A DNA stretch of 64,000 nucleotides from the NCBI RefSeq assembly GCF_002263515.1, contig NZ_CP022752.1, forward strand, positions 186,001 to 250,000, written 5' to 3'. The notes under the pieces were generated by a model that was given only the letters and a program-made list of their open reading frames with translations, was not told the DNA's origin and did not search any database. Made by a program: the position numbers and the translations under genes. Shown in pieces: positions 31,169 to 44,861 of this stretch; position 1 is the first letter of the stretch; every line of letters begins with the position of its first letter. The DNA comes from Actinopolyspora erythraea (lineage in GTDB: Bacteria > Actinomycetota > Actinomycetes > Mycobacteriales > Pseudonocardiaceae).

Positions 31169-31393
31169 CCTTTTATGCTGCGGGGCCCTTTTCGGCGGCG
31201 GTGTGCTGGGCTCGCGGCAGGCGAGCGCCCCTCGCGGAACCGAGCGGGCGGGGTTCTGCCGGAGGCCGCCGCGTTCCGAAGTGGCCCGCCCCGTCGGTCC
31301 CTCCGCCCGGTGATGGGAGGGCCTTCCCGGCCACGTCGTGCCGCGCCGCTCCCGATGCCGGAGTCGTCGGGGGTGGCACGTATCGTTGCCGGT

Positions 31394-33694
31394 GTGGCGC
31401 TCGCGCTCTATCGCAAGTACCGGCCGGCGACCTTCGGCGAGGTCGTGGGGCAGTCACACGTTACGCAACCGCTGCGAACCGCGCTGGCCGCGCAACGGAT
31501 CAACCACGCCTACCTGTTCTCCGGGCCGCGTGGTTGCGGCAAGACCTCCAGTGCGCGCATCCTCGCGCGTTCGCTGAACTGCGCCCAGGGCCCCACGGAC
31601 GAGCCCTGCGGCGAGTGCGACTCCTGCGTGGCGCTGGCCCCGGACGGCGGGGGCAGCGTCGACGTGGTCGAGATGGACGCCGCCAGCCACGGCGGTGTGG
31701 ACGACGCCCGCGAGCTGCGGGACCGGGCGGTGTTCGCCCCAGCGCAGTCGCGCTACCGCATCTTCGTCATCGACGAGGCCCACATGGTCACCCAGCAGGG
31801 GTTCAACGCCCTGCTCAAGATCGTGGAGGAGCCGCCCGAGCACCTCGTGTTCGTGTTCGCCACCACCGAGCCCGACAAGGTGCTGACCACGATCAGGTCC
31901 CGCACCCACCACTACCCCTTCCGCCTGATCCCGCCGGGGGAGCTCCGCGAGCTGCTGGAGCGGATCTGCGCCGAGGAGGGCGTCCGGGTCGATCCGGCGG
32001 TGTACCCGCTGGCGATCAGCGCCGGTGGCGGTTCCGCCCGCGACGCGTTGAGCGTGCTGGACCAGCTCGTCGCCGGTGCCGGTGAGGAGGGGATCACCTA
32101 CGAGCGCGCCGTGGCTCTGCTCGGGGTCACCGACGTGGCCCTGATCGACGCCATGGTGGACGCGCTGGCCGCGGGGGACCCGGCCACCGTCTACGGCACC
32201 GTGGACCGGGTCGTCGAGGCCGGGCACGACCCGCGCAGGTTCGCCTCCGACCTGCTGGACCGGCTGCGGGACCTCGTGTTGCTGCGTTCGGTGCCGGACG
32301 CGGCCGAGCGCGGTCTCATCCAGAGCGCCGGTGACGAGGTCACCAGAATGCGTGAACAGGCCGAACAGCTCGGTCCGGCCACGCTCACCCGGTTCGCGGA
32401 GATCGTGCACGCCGGGCTGTCCGAGATGCGCGGAGCCACCGCGCCCCGCCTGGTGCTGGAGCTGCTGTGCTCGCGGATGATGCTGCCCGCCGCTTCCGGT
32501 GACGAGACGGCGGTGCTGCAGCGGATCGAGCGGGTCGAGCGGCGCATGACGGTGGCACCGGCTGCCGGCACCGATGGACCCGCAGGCGCGGAGAGCGCCG
32601 AACCGGTGCGGGAGACCACGGCGGCCGGCCCCCCGGCGGGAGCGCCGGACGGGGACCCGGCTCCCCCCTCCCGGGAGAATCCCCCAGCCGAGGCGGGGCG
32701 AGGCTCCGCGCCCTCCCGCGCGGAGGACGCGGCGGAGCGCCCGCCGGCCCAGCCCACCGAGAGCGGGGCGAGCGGGCGGGCTCCCACCGGAGCCGCCGAA
32801 ACCGCCGACAGCGGTTCCACGGGTGGTGGCAGACCGGCCGCCGAGCTGCGCCAGGTGTGGAACGACCTGTTGCGCGCCGTGGCCGAGCGGAACCGGCCGA
32901 CCCAGGCGCTGCTGCTCAACGCCTCGTTGTTGGAGCTGCGGGACGACAGGCTGGTGCTGTCGATGCCGACCGGCGGGTTGCGCAAGCAGCTCATGCAGGC
33001 TCGCCGGATCGAGTGCGTGCGGGAGGCGATGCGAGCGGTCGTCGGTGGCGATTGGGAGCTGGAGTGCCTCGTCGAGGGGGAGGAGCGCTCGGCCGGGGCC
33101 TCCGCCGCCCCGCCGAGCCGGCCCGAGCGCGGCGGGGGAGCGGCCGAACCTCACCCCGCGCCCCCCTCCGGACCCGCCACCGAGCGGACCCCCGCTCCGG
33201 CGAGCCCCGCCGCTGAGGGACGCTCCGCACCGGAGGCGGACTCCCGCGTGGAGTCCACCCCGGCGTCCGCCCCTCCGGTTCGGCCGGATCCGGCCGAACC
33301 GCCCGTGCCGCCGGAACCGCCCCCGGAGCCGGAGGACGAGCCGCCGGACTGGGAGGACGCGGAGGTGGTGCCGCCGGAACCCGAACCCCCCCGGCCTCCC
33401 GAGCCGGTCGCCGCCGACCCCTCCGGTGCTTCGGAGGTTCCCGGGCCCGTCGAGACTGTTGGCGGCGGGTCGGCTCCGGACGCGGGCTCCGCGCCGGGGT
33501 CCCCGGCCGAGGACACGGTGGCTGCCGAGCCGCCTGCGGCGGCCGAGCGGTTCCCCGGTCCGTCCGCGCCGGGGGGCTCCGCGAGTGCCGTGACGGCCGC
33601 TTCGCCGGCGGGGAACGGTCCGCTCGAACGCGATCCGGAGGACGAGGCGCTCGAACTGCTGGTCAACGAACTCGGCGCGCGCAGGCTCGACTAG
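31394..33694 (+). CDS. dnaX: DNA polymerase III subunits gamma/tau
   Basis: A 766-residue clamp-loader ATPase. GTG 31394 gives [20 protein letters not shown], the conserved start; the frame is open further upstream without motifs. Walker A GPRGCGKT is at 44-51, zinc cysteines at 63, 72, 75 and 78, Walker B VIDEAHM and the SRC-like sensor [10 protein letters not shown] follow. Domain III ends near residue 390. Residues about 400-480 and 570-760 are very rich in Pro, Ala, Glu and Gly, linking to the alpha/DnaB-binding region ([19 protein letters not shown]). It loads beta clamps at the fork. The upstream ffs and downstream ybaB-recR order is standard. Confidence 0.96.
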   Translation: MALALYRKYRPATFGEVVGQSHVTQPLRTALAAQRINHAYLFSGPRGCGKTSSARILARSLNCAQGPTDEPCGECDSCVALAPDGGGSVDVVEMDAASHGGVDDARELRDRAVFAPAQSRYRIFVIDEAHMVTQQGFNALLKIVEEPPEHLVFVFATTEPDKVLTTIRSRTHHYPFRLIPPGELRELLERICAEEGVRVDPAVYPLAISAGGGSARDALSVLDQLVAGAGEEGITYERAVALLGVTDVALIDAMVDALAAGDPATVYGTVDRVVEAGHDPRRFASDLLDRLRDLVLLRSVPDAAERGLIQSAGDEVTRMREQAEQLGPATLTRFAEIVHAGLSEMRGATAPRLVLELLCSRMMLPAASGDETAVLQRIERVERRMTVAPAAGTDGPAGAESAEPVRETTAAGPPAGAPDGDPAPPSRENPPAEAGRGSAPSRAEDAAERPPAQPTESGASGRAPTGAAETADSGSTGGGRPAAELRQVWNDLLRAVAERNRPTQALLLNASLLELRDDRLVLSMPTGGLRKQLMQARRIECVREAMRAVVGGDWELECLVEGEERSAGASAAPPSRPERGGGAAEPHPAPPSGPATERTPAPASPAAEGRSAPEADSRVESTPASAPPVRPDPAEPPVPPEPPPEPEDEPPDWEDAEVVPPEPEPPRPPEPVAADPSGASEVPGPVETVGGGSAPDAGSAPGSPAEDTVAAEPPAAAERFPGPSAPGGSASAVTAASPAGNGPLERDPEDEALELLVNELGARRLD

Positions 33695-33915
33695 CGGGAG
33701 CGTCCGACCCGGAAGGTCGGGGGCTCGCGCCGTCCGGGGACGGGGTGTGCCCGCCCGTGCGACGTCGGGTGGAGTGCGAGGTGGGAGGTCCCGCCGGTGA
33801 CCGGCGGGACCCACCCCGGGCGGGCCGCGCCGCCACGGATCGACGACTAGGCTGGACGGTACGAGACGCCTCGCTCGAACAGGTGAGCCCAGCCCGAACC
33901 GGGAGAGGAGCCACG

Positions 33916-34275
33916 GTGCAACCAGGTGGCCAGCAACCGAACATGCAGGAAATCATGAAGCAGGCGCAGGAGATGCAGCAGCAGCTGATGACCGCGCAGC
34001 AGGAGCTCGCCGAGGCGGAGGTGACCGGCACCGCGGGTGGCGGCATGGTCACGGCCACGGTCACGGGCGCGGGTGAGCTCCAGTCCATGAGCATCGACCC
34101 GAAGGTCGTCGATCCCACCGACACCGAGACGCTGTCGGACATGGTCGTCGCGGCGGTACGGGACGCCAACCGCGCGGCGCAGCAGATGCAGGCGGAGAAG
34201 ATGGGTCCGTTGACCAACGCGCTGGGTGGCCAGGGCGGAATGGACATGGGCGGACTCGGTCTGCCGGGGATGTGA
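33916..34275 (+). CDS. YbaB/EbfC nucleoid-associated protein
   Basis: A 119-residue protein; GTG 33916 follows AGAGGAG. It has the YbaB core [40 protein letters not shown] and a Met/Gly-rich tail. The family binds DNA as dimers and is almost always found between dnaX and recR. Ten bases separate it from recR. Confidence 0.95.
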   Translation: MQPGGQQPNMQEIMKQAQEMQQQLMTAQQELAEAEVTGTAGGGMVTATVTGAGELQSMSIDPKVVDPTDTETLSDMVVAAVRDANRAAQQMQAEKMGPLTNALGGQGGMDMGGLGLPGM

Positions 34276-34285
34276 CGGTACTCGC

Positions 34286-34882
34286 GTGTACGAGGGGCCA
34301 GTCCAGGATCTGATCGACGAGCTCGGCAGGTTGCCGGGCATCGGTCCGAAGGGCGCGCAACGCATCGCCTTCCACCTGCTCTCCGCCGAGCCCGCCGATG
34401 TCACCCGGCTGCAGGACGCGTTGCAGCGGGTCAAGGAGGGCGTGGTGTTCTGCGAGGTCTGCGGCAACGTCTCCGAGCAGACGCGCTGCAGGATCTGCCA
34501 GGACACCAGGCGTGATCCGCGACTGGTGTGCGTGGTCGAGGAACCCAAGGACGTGCTGGCCGTCGAGCGGACCCGCGAGTTCCGGGGGAGGTACCACGTG
34601 CTCGGCGGCGCGCTGGACCCGCTCTCCGGGGTCGGGCCCGACCAGCTGCGCATTCGCGACCTCGTCGGCCGGATCGGCACCGACGAGGTGACCGAGATCA
34701 TCATCGCCACGGATCCCAACACCGAGGGGGAGGCCACGGCCACCTATCTCGTGCGGCTGCTGCAGGACTTCCCCGGCCTCAGCGTCACGCGGCTCGCGTC
34801 CGGGCTGCCCATGGGGGGCGACCTGGAGTTCGCCGACGAACTCACCCTCGGCCGGGCGCTGTCCGGGAGGCGTTCGGTTTGA
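34286..34882 (+). CDS. recR: Recombination mediator RecR
   Basis: A 198-residue protein starting at GTG 34286 ([20 protein letters not shown]). It has the N-terminal HhH, a four-Cys zinc finger ([16 protein letters not shown]) and a Toprim domain ([26 protein letters not shown]). With RecO and RecF it loads RecA on gapped DNA. Standard length and position after ybaB. Confidence 0.97.
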   Translation: MYEGPVQDLIDELGRLPGIGPKGAQRIAFHLLSAEPADVTRLQDALQRVKEGVVFCEVCGNVSEQTRCRICQDTRRDPRLVCVVEEPKDVLAVERTREFRGRYHVLGGALDPLSGVGPDQLRIRDLVGRIGTDEVTEIIIATDPNTEGEATATYLVRLLQDFPGLSVTRLASGLPMGGDLEFADELTLGRALSGRRSV

Positions 34883-34907
34883 TCCGCGGCACGGTGGGGG
34901 GCGTGCG

Positions 34908-35600
34908 GTGACCCAGCTGCGGGAGGCGCTCCCGCCGTCCTCCCGACGGTGGCGGACCTCCGTCCGTGCCGGAGGGGCGGGAGCTCGGAACGGAGCCGGG
35001 CACACCACCTCCCCGGTGCCGAGACTGCCCCGAGCGGCGGACCGGGCCACGGCGGAGAGCCTGGCTCGCCGGTTGCGGTGCCGCCCGCCCAGGCTGGGGC
35101 CGGTGCGCCTGGTGGCGGTGGACGGTCCGTCCGGGGCGGGCAAGTCGACGTTCGCGCGCGTGCTGCTGTCCGCGCTGGTGTCGGCCGGGACGGACGCCGC
35201 GCTGCTCGGCACCGACGACTTCGCCACCTGGCAGGAGCCGGTGCGCTGGTGGCCCCGGCTGCGGGAGGGCGTGCTGGAGCCGCTGCGCCTGGGCAGGCCG
35301 GGGCGTTACCGACGCACCGAGTGGCCCGGTGGGGTTCCGGTGCCGGGGGCGTCGCTCGATGTGCCCGTGCCGGAGTTGCTGCTGCTCGAAGGGGTTTCGG
35401 CGGGCAGGCGCTCGGTGGCGCGCCACCTCTCGGGGCTGGTCTGGATGGAGCCGCCGAGCGCGGCGGTACGGCTGGAACGCGCGGTGCTGCGTGACGGTGA
35501 GTCGAGCCGTCGGGAACTCCTCCGGTGGCAGCTGTTCGAAGGGACGTGGTTCCGCTCGGACCGCACCAGGCGGCGGGCCGACTTCGTCCTGCGGACCTGA
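34908..35600 (+). CDS. Uridine-kinase-like P-loop protein
   Basis: A 230-residue protein from GTG 34908, 25 bp after recR. Walker A is DGPSGAGKSTF (near residue 72); GTDDFATWQEP and a C-terminal LFEGTWFRSDRTRRRADFVL match small actinobacterial proteins annotated as uridine kinases. The first 65 residues are basic and low-complexity. The substrate is not proven. It probably ends the dnaX-ybaB-recR transcript. Confidence 0.75.
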   Translation: MTQLREALPPSSRRWRTSVRAGGAGARNGAGHTTSPVPRLPRAADRATAESLARRLRCRPPRLGPVRLVAVDGPSGAGKSTFARVLLSALVSAGTDAALLGTDDFATWQEPVRWWPRLREGVLEPLRLGRPGRYRRTEWPGGVPVPGASLDVPVPELLLLEGVSAGRRSVARHLSGLVWMEPPSAAVRLERAVLRDGESSRRELLRWQLFEGTWFRSDRTRRRADFVLRT

Positions 35601-35825
35601 CGACCGACTCTCTCGCTTTCGGATGATCTTCGAAGATATCCTCGCCGTCCCGTGTCGAGTTCCGTATTATTTCCGTCTTTGACCAGGATTTTTGCAAATT
35701 TTTCCAGTTTTCCCGGTTATTGGCCCGAACGTTGTAGCCGAATCGTAATCCTGAGGCCCTGATCGGGACACACTCGCCGGGTTACTGTCTCCACCACTTT
35801 GTGAGGCGCGACACCGAGGTGAGTG

Positions 35826-37509
35826 ATGGGCGCAGCCAGTCGACCGGGCTTCCGGTTATCGAGAGTGGGACGCAGGCTTGTGACGGTCGGGCTGACGGCC
35901 GTGCTGGCCACTTCCCTGTCCGCGTGTGTGCAGTCGCAGCGCGGGGACGACAGTGGACAGACCATGGTCTTCGGGCCCGGGAGCCCCGGCCCTGTTCGAT
36001 CCCTTCTACGCGTCGGACGGGGAGACCTTCCGCGTCACCCGGCAGATGATGGAGGGGCTCGTCGGCTTCGAGCCGGGGACCGTCCAGGTCGAACCGGAAC
36101 TCGCCACCGACTGGAGCTCCTCCGAGGACGGCAAGGAGTGGACCTTCCAGCTCCGCGAGGGCGTGAAGTTCCACGACGGCACGGACTTCGACGCCGAGGC
36201 CGTCTGCGCCAACTTCGAACGCTGGTACAACCAGACCGGCCCCGGGCAGAGCGCCGCGCTGTCCTACTACTGGATCGAGACCTTCGGCGGTTTCGCCGGT
36301 GACGACGAACCCTCGCTGTACTCCTCCTGCGAGGCCACGGACCCCACCACCGCGGTGATCGAGCTGACCCGCGCGACCTCCAAGTTCCCCGCCGCGCTCG
36401 GCCTGGACTCGTTCAGCATCCAGTCGCCCACCGCGATGAGGAAGTACGAGGCCGACAATGTCGTGGCGCAGGGGTCGAGCTTCGACTACTCCGAGTACGC
36501 CGAGAAGCACCCCACCGGCACGGGGCCGTTCGAGTTCGGTTCCTACGACCAGAGCAACCAGTCCGTCGTGCTGAACCGCAACGACGACTACTGGGGGGAG
36601 AAGGCCCAGCTGGACCGGCTCATCTTCAAGGTGATCCCCGACGAGTCGGTGCGCAAGCAGGAGCTGCTCTCCGGCGGGATCGACGGTTACGACTTCCCGA
36701 ACCCCGCCGACCTGGACTCGCTGCGGCAGCAGGACTTCAACGTGCAGGTCCGCAAGCCGTTCAACATCCTCTACATGGGCATCTCGCAGAAGCACAACCC
36801 CGCGCTGCGCGATCTCAGGGTCCGCAAGGCGCTGGCCTACGCCGTCAACCGCGAGAACCTGGTCAACGCCAACATGCCGGACGGCGCCGAGGTCGCCGAC
36901 CTGTACTACCCGTCCAACGTGGACGGGCACGCAGAGGACGTCGAGAAGTACTCCTACGACCCGGAGCGCGCCAAGCGGCTCCTCGCCGAGGCCGGGCACT
37001 CCGACCTGACCATCGAGTTCTGGTGGCCCACCCAGGTGACGCGGCCCTACATGCCCGACCCGCGCGGTATCTTCAACGCCCTCGCCGGTGACATGCGCAA
37101 GGCCGGTATCGACGTGAAACCGGTGAGCAAGCCCTGGAACGGCGGCTACATATCCGACGTGAACAAGGGTGAGGCCCAGGTCTTCCTGTTCGGCTGGACC
37201 GGTGACTACAACTCCCCGGACAACTTCATCGGAACCTTCTTCGGCACCACCGAGAACCAGTTCTACACCAAACCGGCCCCGTGGGGTGAGGAGCTGACCA
37301 ACCGGTTGGACGCCGCGGACAGGGAGCCGGACCCCGCCAAGCGGGAGCGGATGTACACCGCGATCAACCGCGACCTGAAGTCGGAGTACCTGCCCGCCGT
37401 GCCGCTGTCGCACTCGCCGCCCGCGATCGTGACGGCCCCGCACGTCAAGGGACTGGTCACCTCGCCGCTGACCGCCGAGCAGTTCGCTTCCGTGAGCATC
37501 GAGAAGTAG
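35826..37509 (+). pseudogene. Peptide ABC transporter substrate-binding lipoprotein, frameshifted
   Basis: The lipoprotein signal (MGAASRPGFRLSRVGRRLV, lipobox Cys34 in LSAC) is read from ATG 35826 and breaks off near SGQTMVFG. The mature protein continues in the +1 frame from PGAPALFDPFYASDGETFRV to the stop at 37509. The switch is at about 35973-35982 in GGGCCCGGGAG; removing one base joins the frames. The mature part is a full SBP_bac_5/DppA-OppA protein of about 525 residues (YPSNVDGHAEDVEKYSYDPE, LFGWTGDYNSPDNF). It heads a peptide importer operon, so a broken gene would disable uptake; a base-call error is equally possible. Confidence 0.85.
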
Positions 37510-37563
37510 CCCCGCCGGCAGGGCTCCGCCGGATCCGGTCGTCCCGCTCGGGTGGGGCCCACC

Positions 37564-37597
37564 GGTGCCGTCCGGCGCGCGGTCGCCGGACGGCACC
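37564..37597 (+). terminator. Intercistronic hairpin after the binding-protein gene
   Basis: A 14-bp perfect stem (GGTGCCGTCCGGCG and complement, 6-nt loop) lies between the binding-protein and permease genes. Such a hairpin usually lets the binding protein be made in excess by stopping transcripts or protecting the upstream mRNA. Confidence 0.65.
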
Positions 37598-37772
37598 GCC
37601 CACTCGGTTCGCACCGCCGCGAACCCCTCGCGGTGCCCCGGGCCGACGCGGCGTAGCACCCGCTCGCCACCGGCCCTCCCGGAGGGGCGCCGGACGGGAG
37701 CGGAAGAACCGGGTCAGCGGAGCCCTGCCGGGCGCTGTCCACGGTTTCCCACAGACCACGGAGGATCCCGGT

Positions 37773-38783
37773 TTGCTTCGTTACACGGTCCGGCGACTCG
37801 GCCAGCTGCTGATCGTCACGGTCGTGCTGTCGGTCCTGCTGTTCGGATGGTTGCGGGCGCTGCCCGGCGGTCCGGTGTCCGCACTGCTCGGGGAGCGTGC
37901 CACCGAGGAGTCCCGAGCCCGCCTCGTGGAGCAGCTCGGGCTGGAGCAGCCGCTGTACGTGCAGTACTGGAAGTTCCTGCGACGGGCGCTCGCGGGGGAC
38001 TTCGGAATCTCCACCGGGGTGCAACCCGGCACCCCGGCCATGGAGGTCTTCCTGCAGCGCATGCCCGCGACCCTCGAACTGTCGGTGCTGGCGCTGCTGC
38101 TGGCGGTCGCCGTGGGAATCCCGCTGGGATACCTCGCGGCCCGCAGGCAGGGCGGCTGGCTGGACAACCTCAGCATCACCTGGTCGCTGATCGGCGTGGC
38201 GGTTCCGGTGTTCTTCCTGGCCTTCCTGCTCAAGTACGTCTTCGCCATCGAGTTCGGCGTGTTGCCCGCATCGGGAAGGCAGGAGGCCGGGCTCGACGCC
38301 ACCCACGCGACCGGCTTCTACGTCCTCGACGGGCTGCTCACCAGGGAGTGGGACGCGGCGTGGAACTCGTTCGTCCACCTGCTGCTGCCCGCCGTGGCGT
38401 TGTCCACCATCCCGTTCGCGGTGATCTTCCGGCTCACCCGTGCCTCGGTGCTCGACGTGGTCGAGGAGGACTACGTGCGCACCGCCCGCTCCAAGGGGCT
38501 CGGCGCGATGGTGGTGCGCGGCAGGCACATCCTGCGCAACGCGATGCTCCCGGTGGTCACCACCATCGGGCTGCAGACCGGGGCGCTGCTGTCCGGGGCG
38601 GTGCTGACCGAGCAGGTGTTCAACATCGCCGGTCTCGGCCAGGCGCTCTCGCTGGGGTTCCAACGACAGGACTACGCCGTGCTGCAGGTGGTGATCCTGG
38701 CCACCGCGATGGTCTACGTGCTGGTCAACCTGCTCGTCGATCTCGCGTACGCGGCGATCGACCCGAGACTCCGGACGCGCTGA
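37773..38783 (+). CDS. dppB: Peptide ABC transporter permease, DppB-type
   Basis: A 336-residue inner-membrane subunit. TTG 37773 is used because GGAGG lies 8 nt upstream. It has N-terminal MLRYTVRRLGQLLIVTVVL and six membrane segments. The EAA loop is DYVRTARSKGLGAMVVRGRH, and the end is AAIDPRLR as in DppB/OppB. It forms the channel with the next gene's product. Confidence 0.95.
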   Translation: MLRYTVRRLGQLLIVTVVLSVLLFGWLRALPGGPVSALLGERATEESRARLVEQLGLEQPLYVQYWKFLRRALAGDFGISTGVQPGTPAMEVFLQRMPATLELSVLALLLAVAVGIPLGYLAARRQGGWLDNLSITWSLIGVAVPVFFLAFLLKYVFAIEFGVLPASGRQEAGLDATHATGFYVLDGLLTREWDAAWNSFVHLLLPAVALSTIPFAVIFRLTRASVLDVVEEDYVRTARSKGLGAMVVRGRHILRNAMLPVVTTIGLQTGALLSGAVLTEQVFNIAGLGQALSLGFQRQDYAVLQVVILATAMVYVLVNLLVDLAYAAIDPRLRTR

Positions 38784-38939
38784 TCGAAGGGTGGTGCTCG
38801 CCATTCGACGGGTTTCGCCGGAGCCGAAGCCGCCTTCGGGTGAAGCCGTGCGGTGGGGCGTTCCGAGAACTCCGGCGCCGGGGACACGACACCGGGCGCG
38901 CGGACACGACAGGAAAGCAGCAGTGAGGGGTCGCGCACA

Positions 38940-39871
38940 GTGCTTGGTACCAAACGCAGGGAGCGCATCGACGGGCTGGCCGAGTCCGGCGGGGACACCG
39001 CCGCCGGGGCCAGCCTCGCGGCCTCGGCATGGCGGCGGTTGCGCCGCAGTCCCACGTTCCTCGTGGGAGCGGGGATCATCTGCGCGTTCGTGCTGCTGGC
39101 CCTGGTCTCGCCGCTGCTGGCCCAGCACGACCCCGCCCTGCGGCTGCTGGAGGAACAGGTCTCGCGGGCGGACAACAGCATCCCCCCACCGCAGCCCGGT
39201 TTCCCGCTGGGAGGGGACCAGTACGGGCGGCCGCTGCTGTCCAGGCTGCTGCTCGGCTCGCAGCAGACCCTGCTGGTGGCTCTGCTGGCCACGGTCATCG
39301 GACTGGGCGGCGGTCTGACCCTGGGCATCCTGGCGGGCGCCTTCGGCGGCTGGGTGGACACCCTCGTGATGCGCGTGGTCGACGTGCTGCTCTCCGTCCC
39401 CTCGCTGCTGCTGGCCGTCTCCATCGGAGCGCTCTTCCAGCAGCAGTCCCAGTTCACCGTCATCATCGCGGTCGCCACCGTGCAGATCCCGATATTCGGA
39501 CGACTGCTTCGGGGCACCATGCTCGCCCAGCGGGCGAGCGATCACGTACTGGCCGCCCGGGCACTGGGGGTGCGCCAGCGCTCGATCGTCTTCCGGCACA
39601 TGCTCCCCAACGCGCTCGGGCCGGTGATCGTGCAGGCGACCCTGATGCTCGCGGTGGCCATCATCGACGCGGCCGCGCTCTCCTTCCTCGGGCTGGGAGC
39701 GGCCGACACCTCCACGCCGGAATGGGGGCAGATGCTCGGTTCGGCGCAGAACTTCTTCGACACCCACCCACACCTGGCTTTCTGGCCCGCGGGCTGCATC
39801 ATCGTCGTCGCGCTCGGTTTCACGCTCGTCGGCGAGTCGCTGCGGGACGCCCTCGACCCGAAGAAGCGGCG

Positions 39872-39875
<4 letters not shown>
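38940..39875 (+). CDS. dppC: Peptide ABC transporter permease, DppC-type
   Basis: A 311-residue membrane protein. GTG 38940 follows GAGGGG (9 nt). It has an N-terminal cytoplasmic helix then SPTFLVGAGIICAFVLLALV, periplasmic-side HDP motif, the EAA loop DHVLAARALGVRQRSIVFRH, and SFLGLGAADTSTPEWGQML typical of DppC/OppC. The ending ESLRDALDPKKRR is conserved. It overlaps dppD by 4 nt. Confidence 0.95.
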
Positions 39876-40874
<999 letters not shown>

Positions 40875-40882
<8 letters not shown>

Positions 40883-41984
40883 GCCGGGCAGCACGACGAC
40901 GAGTTCCGGGGTATCCACCGCCGGGACGGGCGAACCGGTGGCGGACTCCCTGGTGGAGATCGACGACCTCCGGGTGCACTTCCCGATCAAGCGGGGGATC
41001 GTGCTGGACCGCACCGTGGGGCACGTCTACGCGGTGGACGGGGTGTCGCTGCGGATCGGTCGCGGCGAGACCTACGGACTGGTGGGCGAGTCGGGCTGCG
41101 GGAAGTCCACACTGGGCAAGGCCGTGCTGCGGCTGGAGAAGCCCAGCGGTGGTTCGGTCCGCTTCGACGGTACGGACATGTCCCGGATGTCCGGCGAACC
41201 GCTGCGGCGGATGCGGCGGCGTATGCAGATGGTCTTCCAGGACACGCTGTCCTCGTTGGACCCCCGGCAGTCCGTCGAGTCGCTGCTCGTGGAGGGGATG
41301 CGGGCCCACGGGCTGGACAAGGGGGCCGAGCGGACCGAGCGCGAGCTCCGCGAGCTGCTCTCGGCCGTCGGGTTGCCCGCCTCGGCGCTGCGCAAGTACC
41401 CGCACGAGTTCTCGGGCGGGCAGCGGCAGCGCATCGGCATCGCCAGGGCGCTGTCGGTGCGCCCCGACCTGGTGGTCGCGGACGAACCCGTCTCGGCGCT
41501 GGACGTGTCGGTGCAGGCGCAGGTGCTGAACCTGCTGGAGGACCTGCAGGAGGAGTTCGGCCTCACCTACCTGGTGATCGCGCACGACCTCGCGGTGGTT
41601 CGCCACGTGGCGCGGCGCATCGGCGTGATGTACCTGGGCGGCCTGGTGGAGGAGTCCGATTCGGACTCGCTCTACGAGCGACCGCTGCACCCCTACACCA
41701 GGGCGCTGCTCTCGGCGGTGCCGGTCCCGGAACCCGAGGTGGAGGACCGGCGGGAGCGGATACTGCTGTCCGGGGACCTGCCCTCGCCCGCCGCGCCCCC
41801 CACGGGGTGCCGGTTCCACACCAGGTGTCCCTGGCGCCAGCCCACGCGCTGCGGCACCGAACGCCCCGAGCCGCGCGACCTCGGCGGAGGGCACCGGGTC
41901 GCCTGTCACTACGCCGAGGAGATTCGCGACGGTCTCATCACCCCGAACCCGGCCGAGGGAAGCTCTTCAGCCGGGGTTTCGTAG
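40875..41984 (+). CDS. dppF: Peptide ABC transporter ATPase, DppF-type
   Basis: A 369-residue ATPase from ATG 40875. Walker A GESGCGKST, signature SGGQRQRIGIA, Walker B VADEPVSALD, and C-terminal CRFHTRCPW with a second cysteine motif. With DppD it drives peptide import. The last few codons and the stop (TAG in GTTTCGTAG) are supplied by a repeat element that begins at 41975, so the natural C-terminus may have been altered by its insertion. Confidence 0.95.
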
Positions 41985-42137
41985 CTGGTCGCTTGGCGGA
42001 ACCTCTCGCACGGCTCTCGCTGCGGGTGCCCCGACCTCGGGTAAGGTACTACACAACGTCGGGACCGTCCTCGCGAGAGCCGCACGCGAGAACCCGCTGC
42101 GGTGCCGGTTCCGAGGGTGGTCGGGGTTCGTCCTGCG
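41975..42137 (+). repeat. Palindromic repeat element, copy 1
   Basis: About 163 bp, closely similar throughout to 55605-55767. The centre has near-perfect inverted arms CTCTCGCACGGCTCTCGC and GCGAGAGCCGCACGCGAG around a variable middle with a conserved TACTACACAACGTCGGG. A tail ends in TTCGTCCTGCG. There is no ORF and no terminal repeats of a classic IS. It starts inside the end of dppF. The 258 bp from here to the next gene hold nothing else recognised. Confidence 0.85.
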
Positions 42138-42395
42138 GGAGTGGTGTGAGCCCGGCTCGAGTGCTTCGCGGGGGCGAGGGTTTCGTGGGTGTGGTCAGGG
42201 AACGAGCGCAGGGGCGGATCACCTCACGGACCGGGGCTCCTCCAACGGCCCGGTGACCTCGCGGGAAATCGGCGTCCACCGGGGTCCGGTCCCGGAGCGG
42301 TTTCGATCGTGTCCCCGTTGGGATGACGCACGTTGCTCCACCGGCGCTTACCCGGTTGACTGGCGTGGTGATCTTCCCGAACGGAGGTGCGTGTG

Positions 42396-42617
42396 GTGTC
42401 CGATGCCTCGGAAGGTGACCGGCTCGACCCCGAACGGCTGAGTTGGAGCGTGCCGTGCCAGGGCTCCGGCGGCGACGGCGGTACGGACGACGAGGTCAAG
42501 GTGCTGGTGCTGGGTGACCGGGTCGCGCTGGTGCTGCCGCCGGGAGAGACCCTGGTGTTCACTCCCGAGGAGGCGGGCGAGTTCGCGAAGCTGCTGGGCA
42601 CCTCCACCGCGCGCTGA
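42396..42617 (+). CDS. Small conserved-type hypothetical protein, 73 aa
   Basis: GTG 42396 (or 42393) lies 5-8 nt after GGAGG. The product is acidic (SDASEGDRLDPERLSWSV) and then forms a beta-rich region VKVLVLGDRVALVLPPGETL ending in FTPEEAGEFAKLLG. No named family is certain. It lies convergent to leuA. Confidence 0.6.
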   Translation: MSDASEGDRLDPERLSWSVPCQGSGGDGGTDDEVKVLVLGDRVALVLPPGETLVFTPEEAGEFAKLLGTSTAR

Positions 42618-42748
42618 CACCGCTCGTCCGGCGGAGCGGGGCGGCCGGCACCGGTGCCGATCGCCCGTCGCGGAGGTCCCCGGAACCCGCCCGGTGCCAC
42701 GCGCGGTGCGGGCACCGGGCGAGCGCTCCGAGGACCGGGTGGGCTCGC

Positions 42749-44632
<1,884 letters not shown>

Positions 44633-44656
44633 TTACCTCCGCGACGAGGGGCCGGT

Positions 44657-44701
44657 CTAACTGACCCCGTCGCGGCGGCGAAGCAGGAGGCTGAAAGTCA
44701 C
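44657..44701 (-). CDS. leuA leader peptide, 14 aa
   Basis: GTG 44701 encodes MTFSLLLRRRDGVS, with three consecutive Leu codons (CTC CTG CTT). A -10-like TAGGGT (44708-44713) ends 6 nt before the GTG, so the transcript is probably leaderless. Stem A pairs 44639-44651 with 44665-44675 (2-nt bulge) and stem B pairs 44621-44627 with 44651-44657; they cannot form together. Leucine starvation would stall the ribosome at the Leu codons and free the other structure. leuA attenuators of this kind have been described in actinobacteria. Confidence 0.72.
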   Translation of the reverse strand: MTFSLLLRRRDGVS

Positions 44702-44861
44702 GTCAACACCCTAACCGCATCCCGTGTTCGGAACGCAACCTCCTGTTTCGCATGGTGGACCCTTCCCGGTCGCGACGCGGAGCGACATCCGAGCTCCGGC
44801 GGTACCGAACCGAGCGGAACTCCCGGTGATCCTCGGCCGCCCGGTAAGGCAGGCTGGTTCC

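Noticed and set aside
35782..37659. 625-residue minus-strand ORF over the peptide-binding protein
   Set aside because: Antisense shadow; the plus strand encodes a recognisable binding protein despite its frame break.
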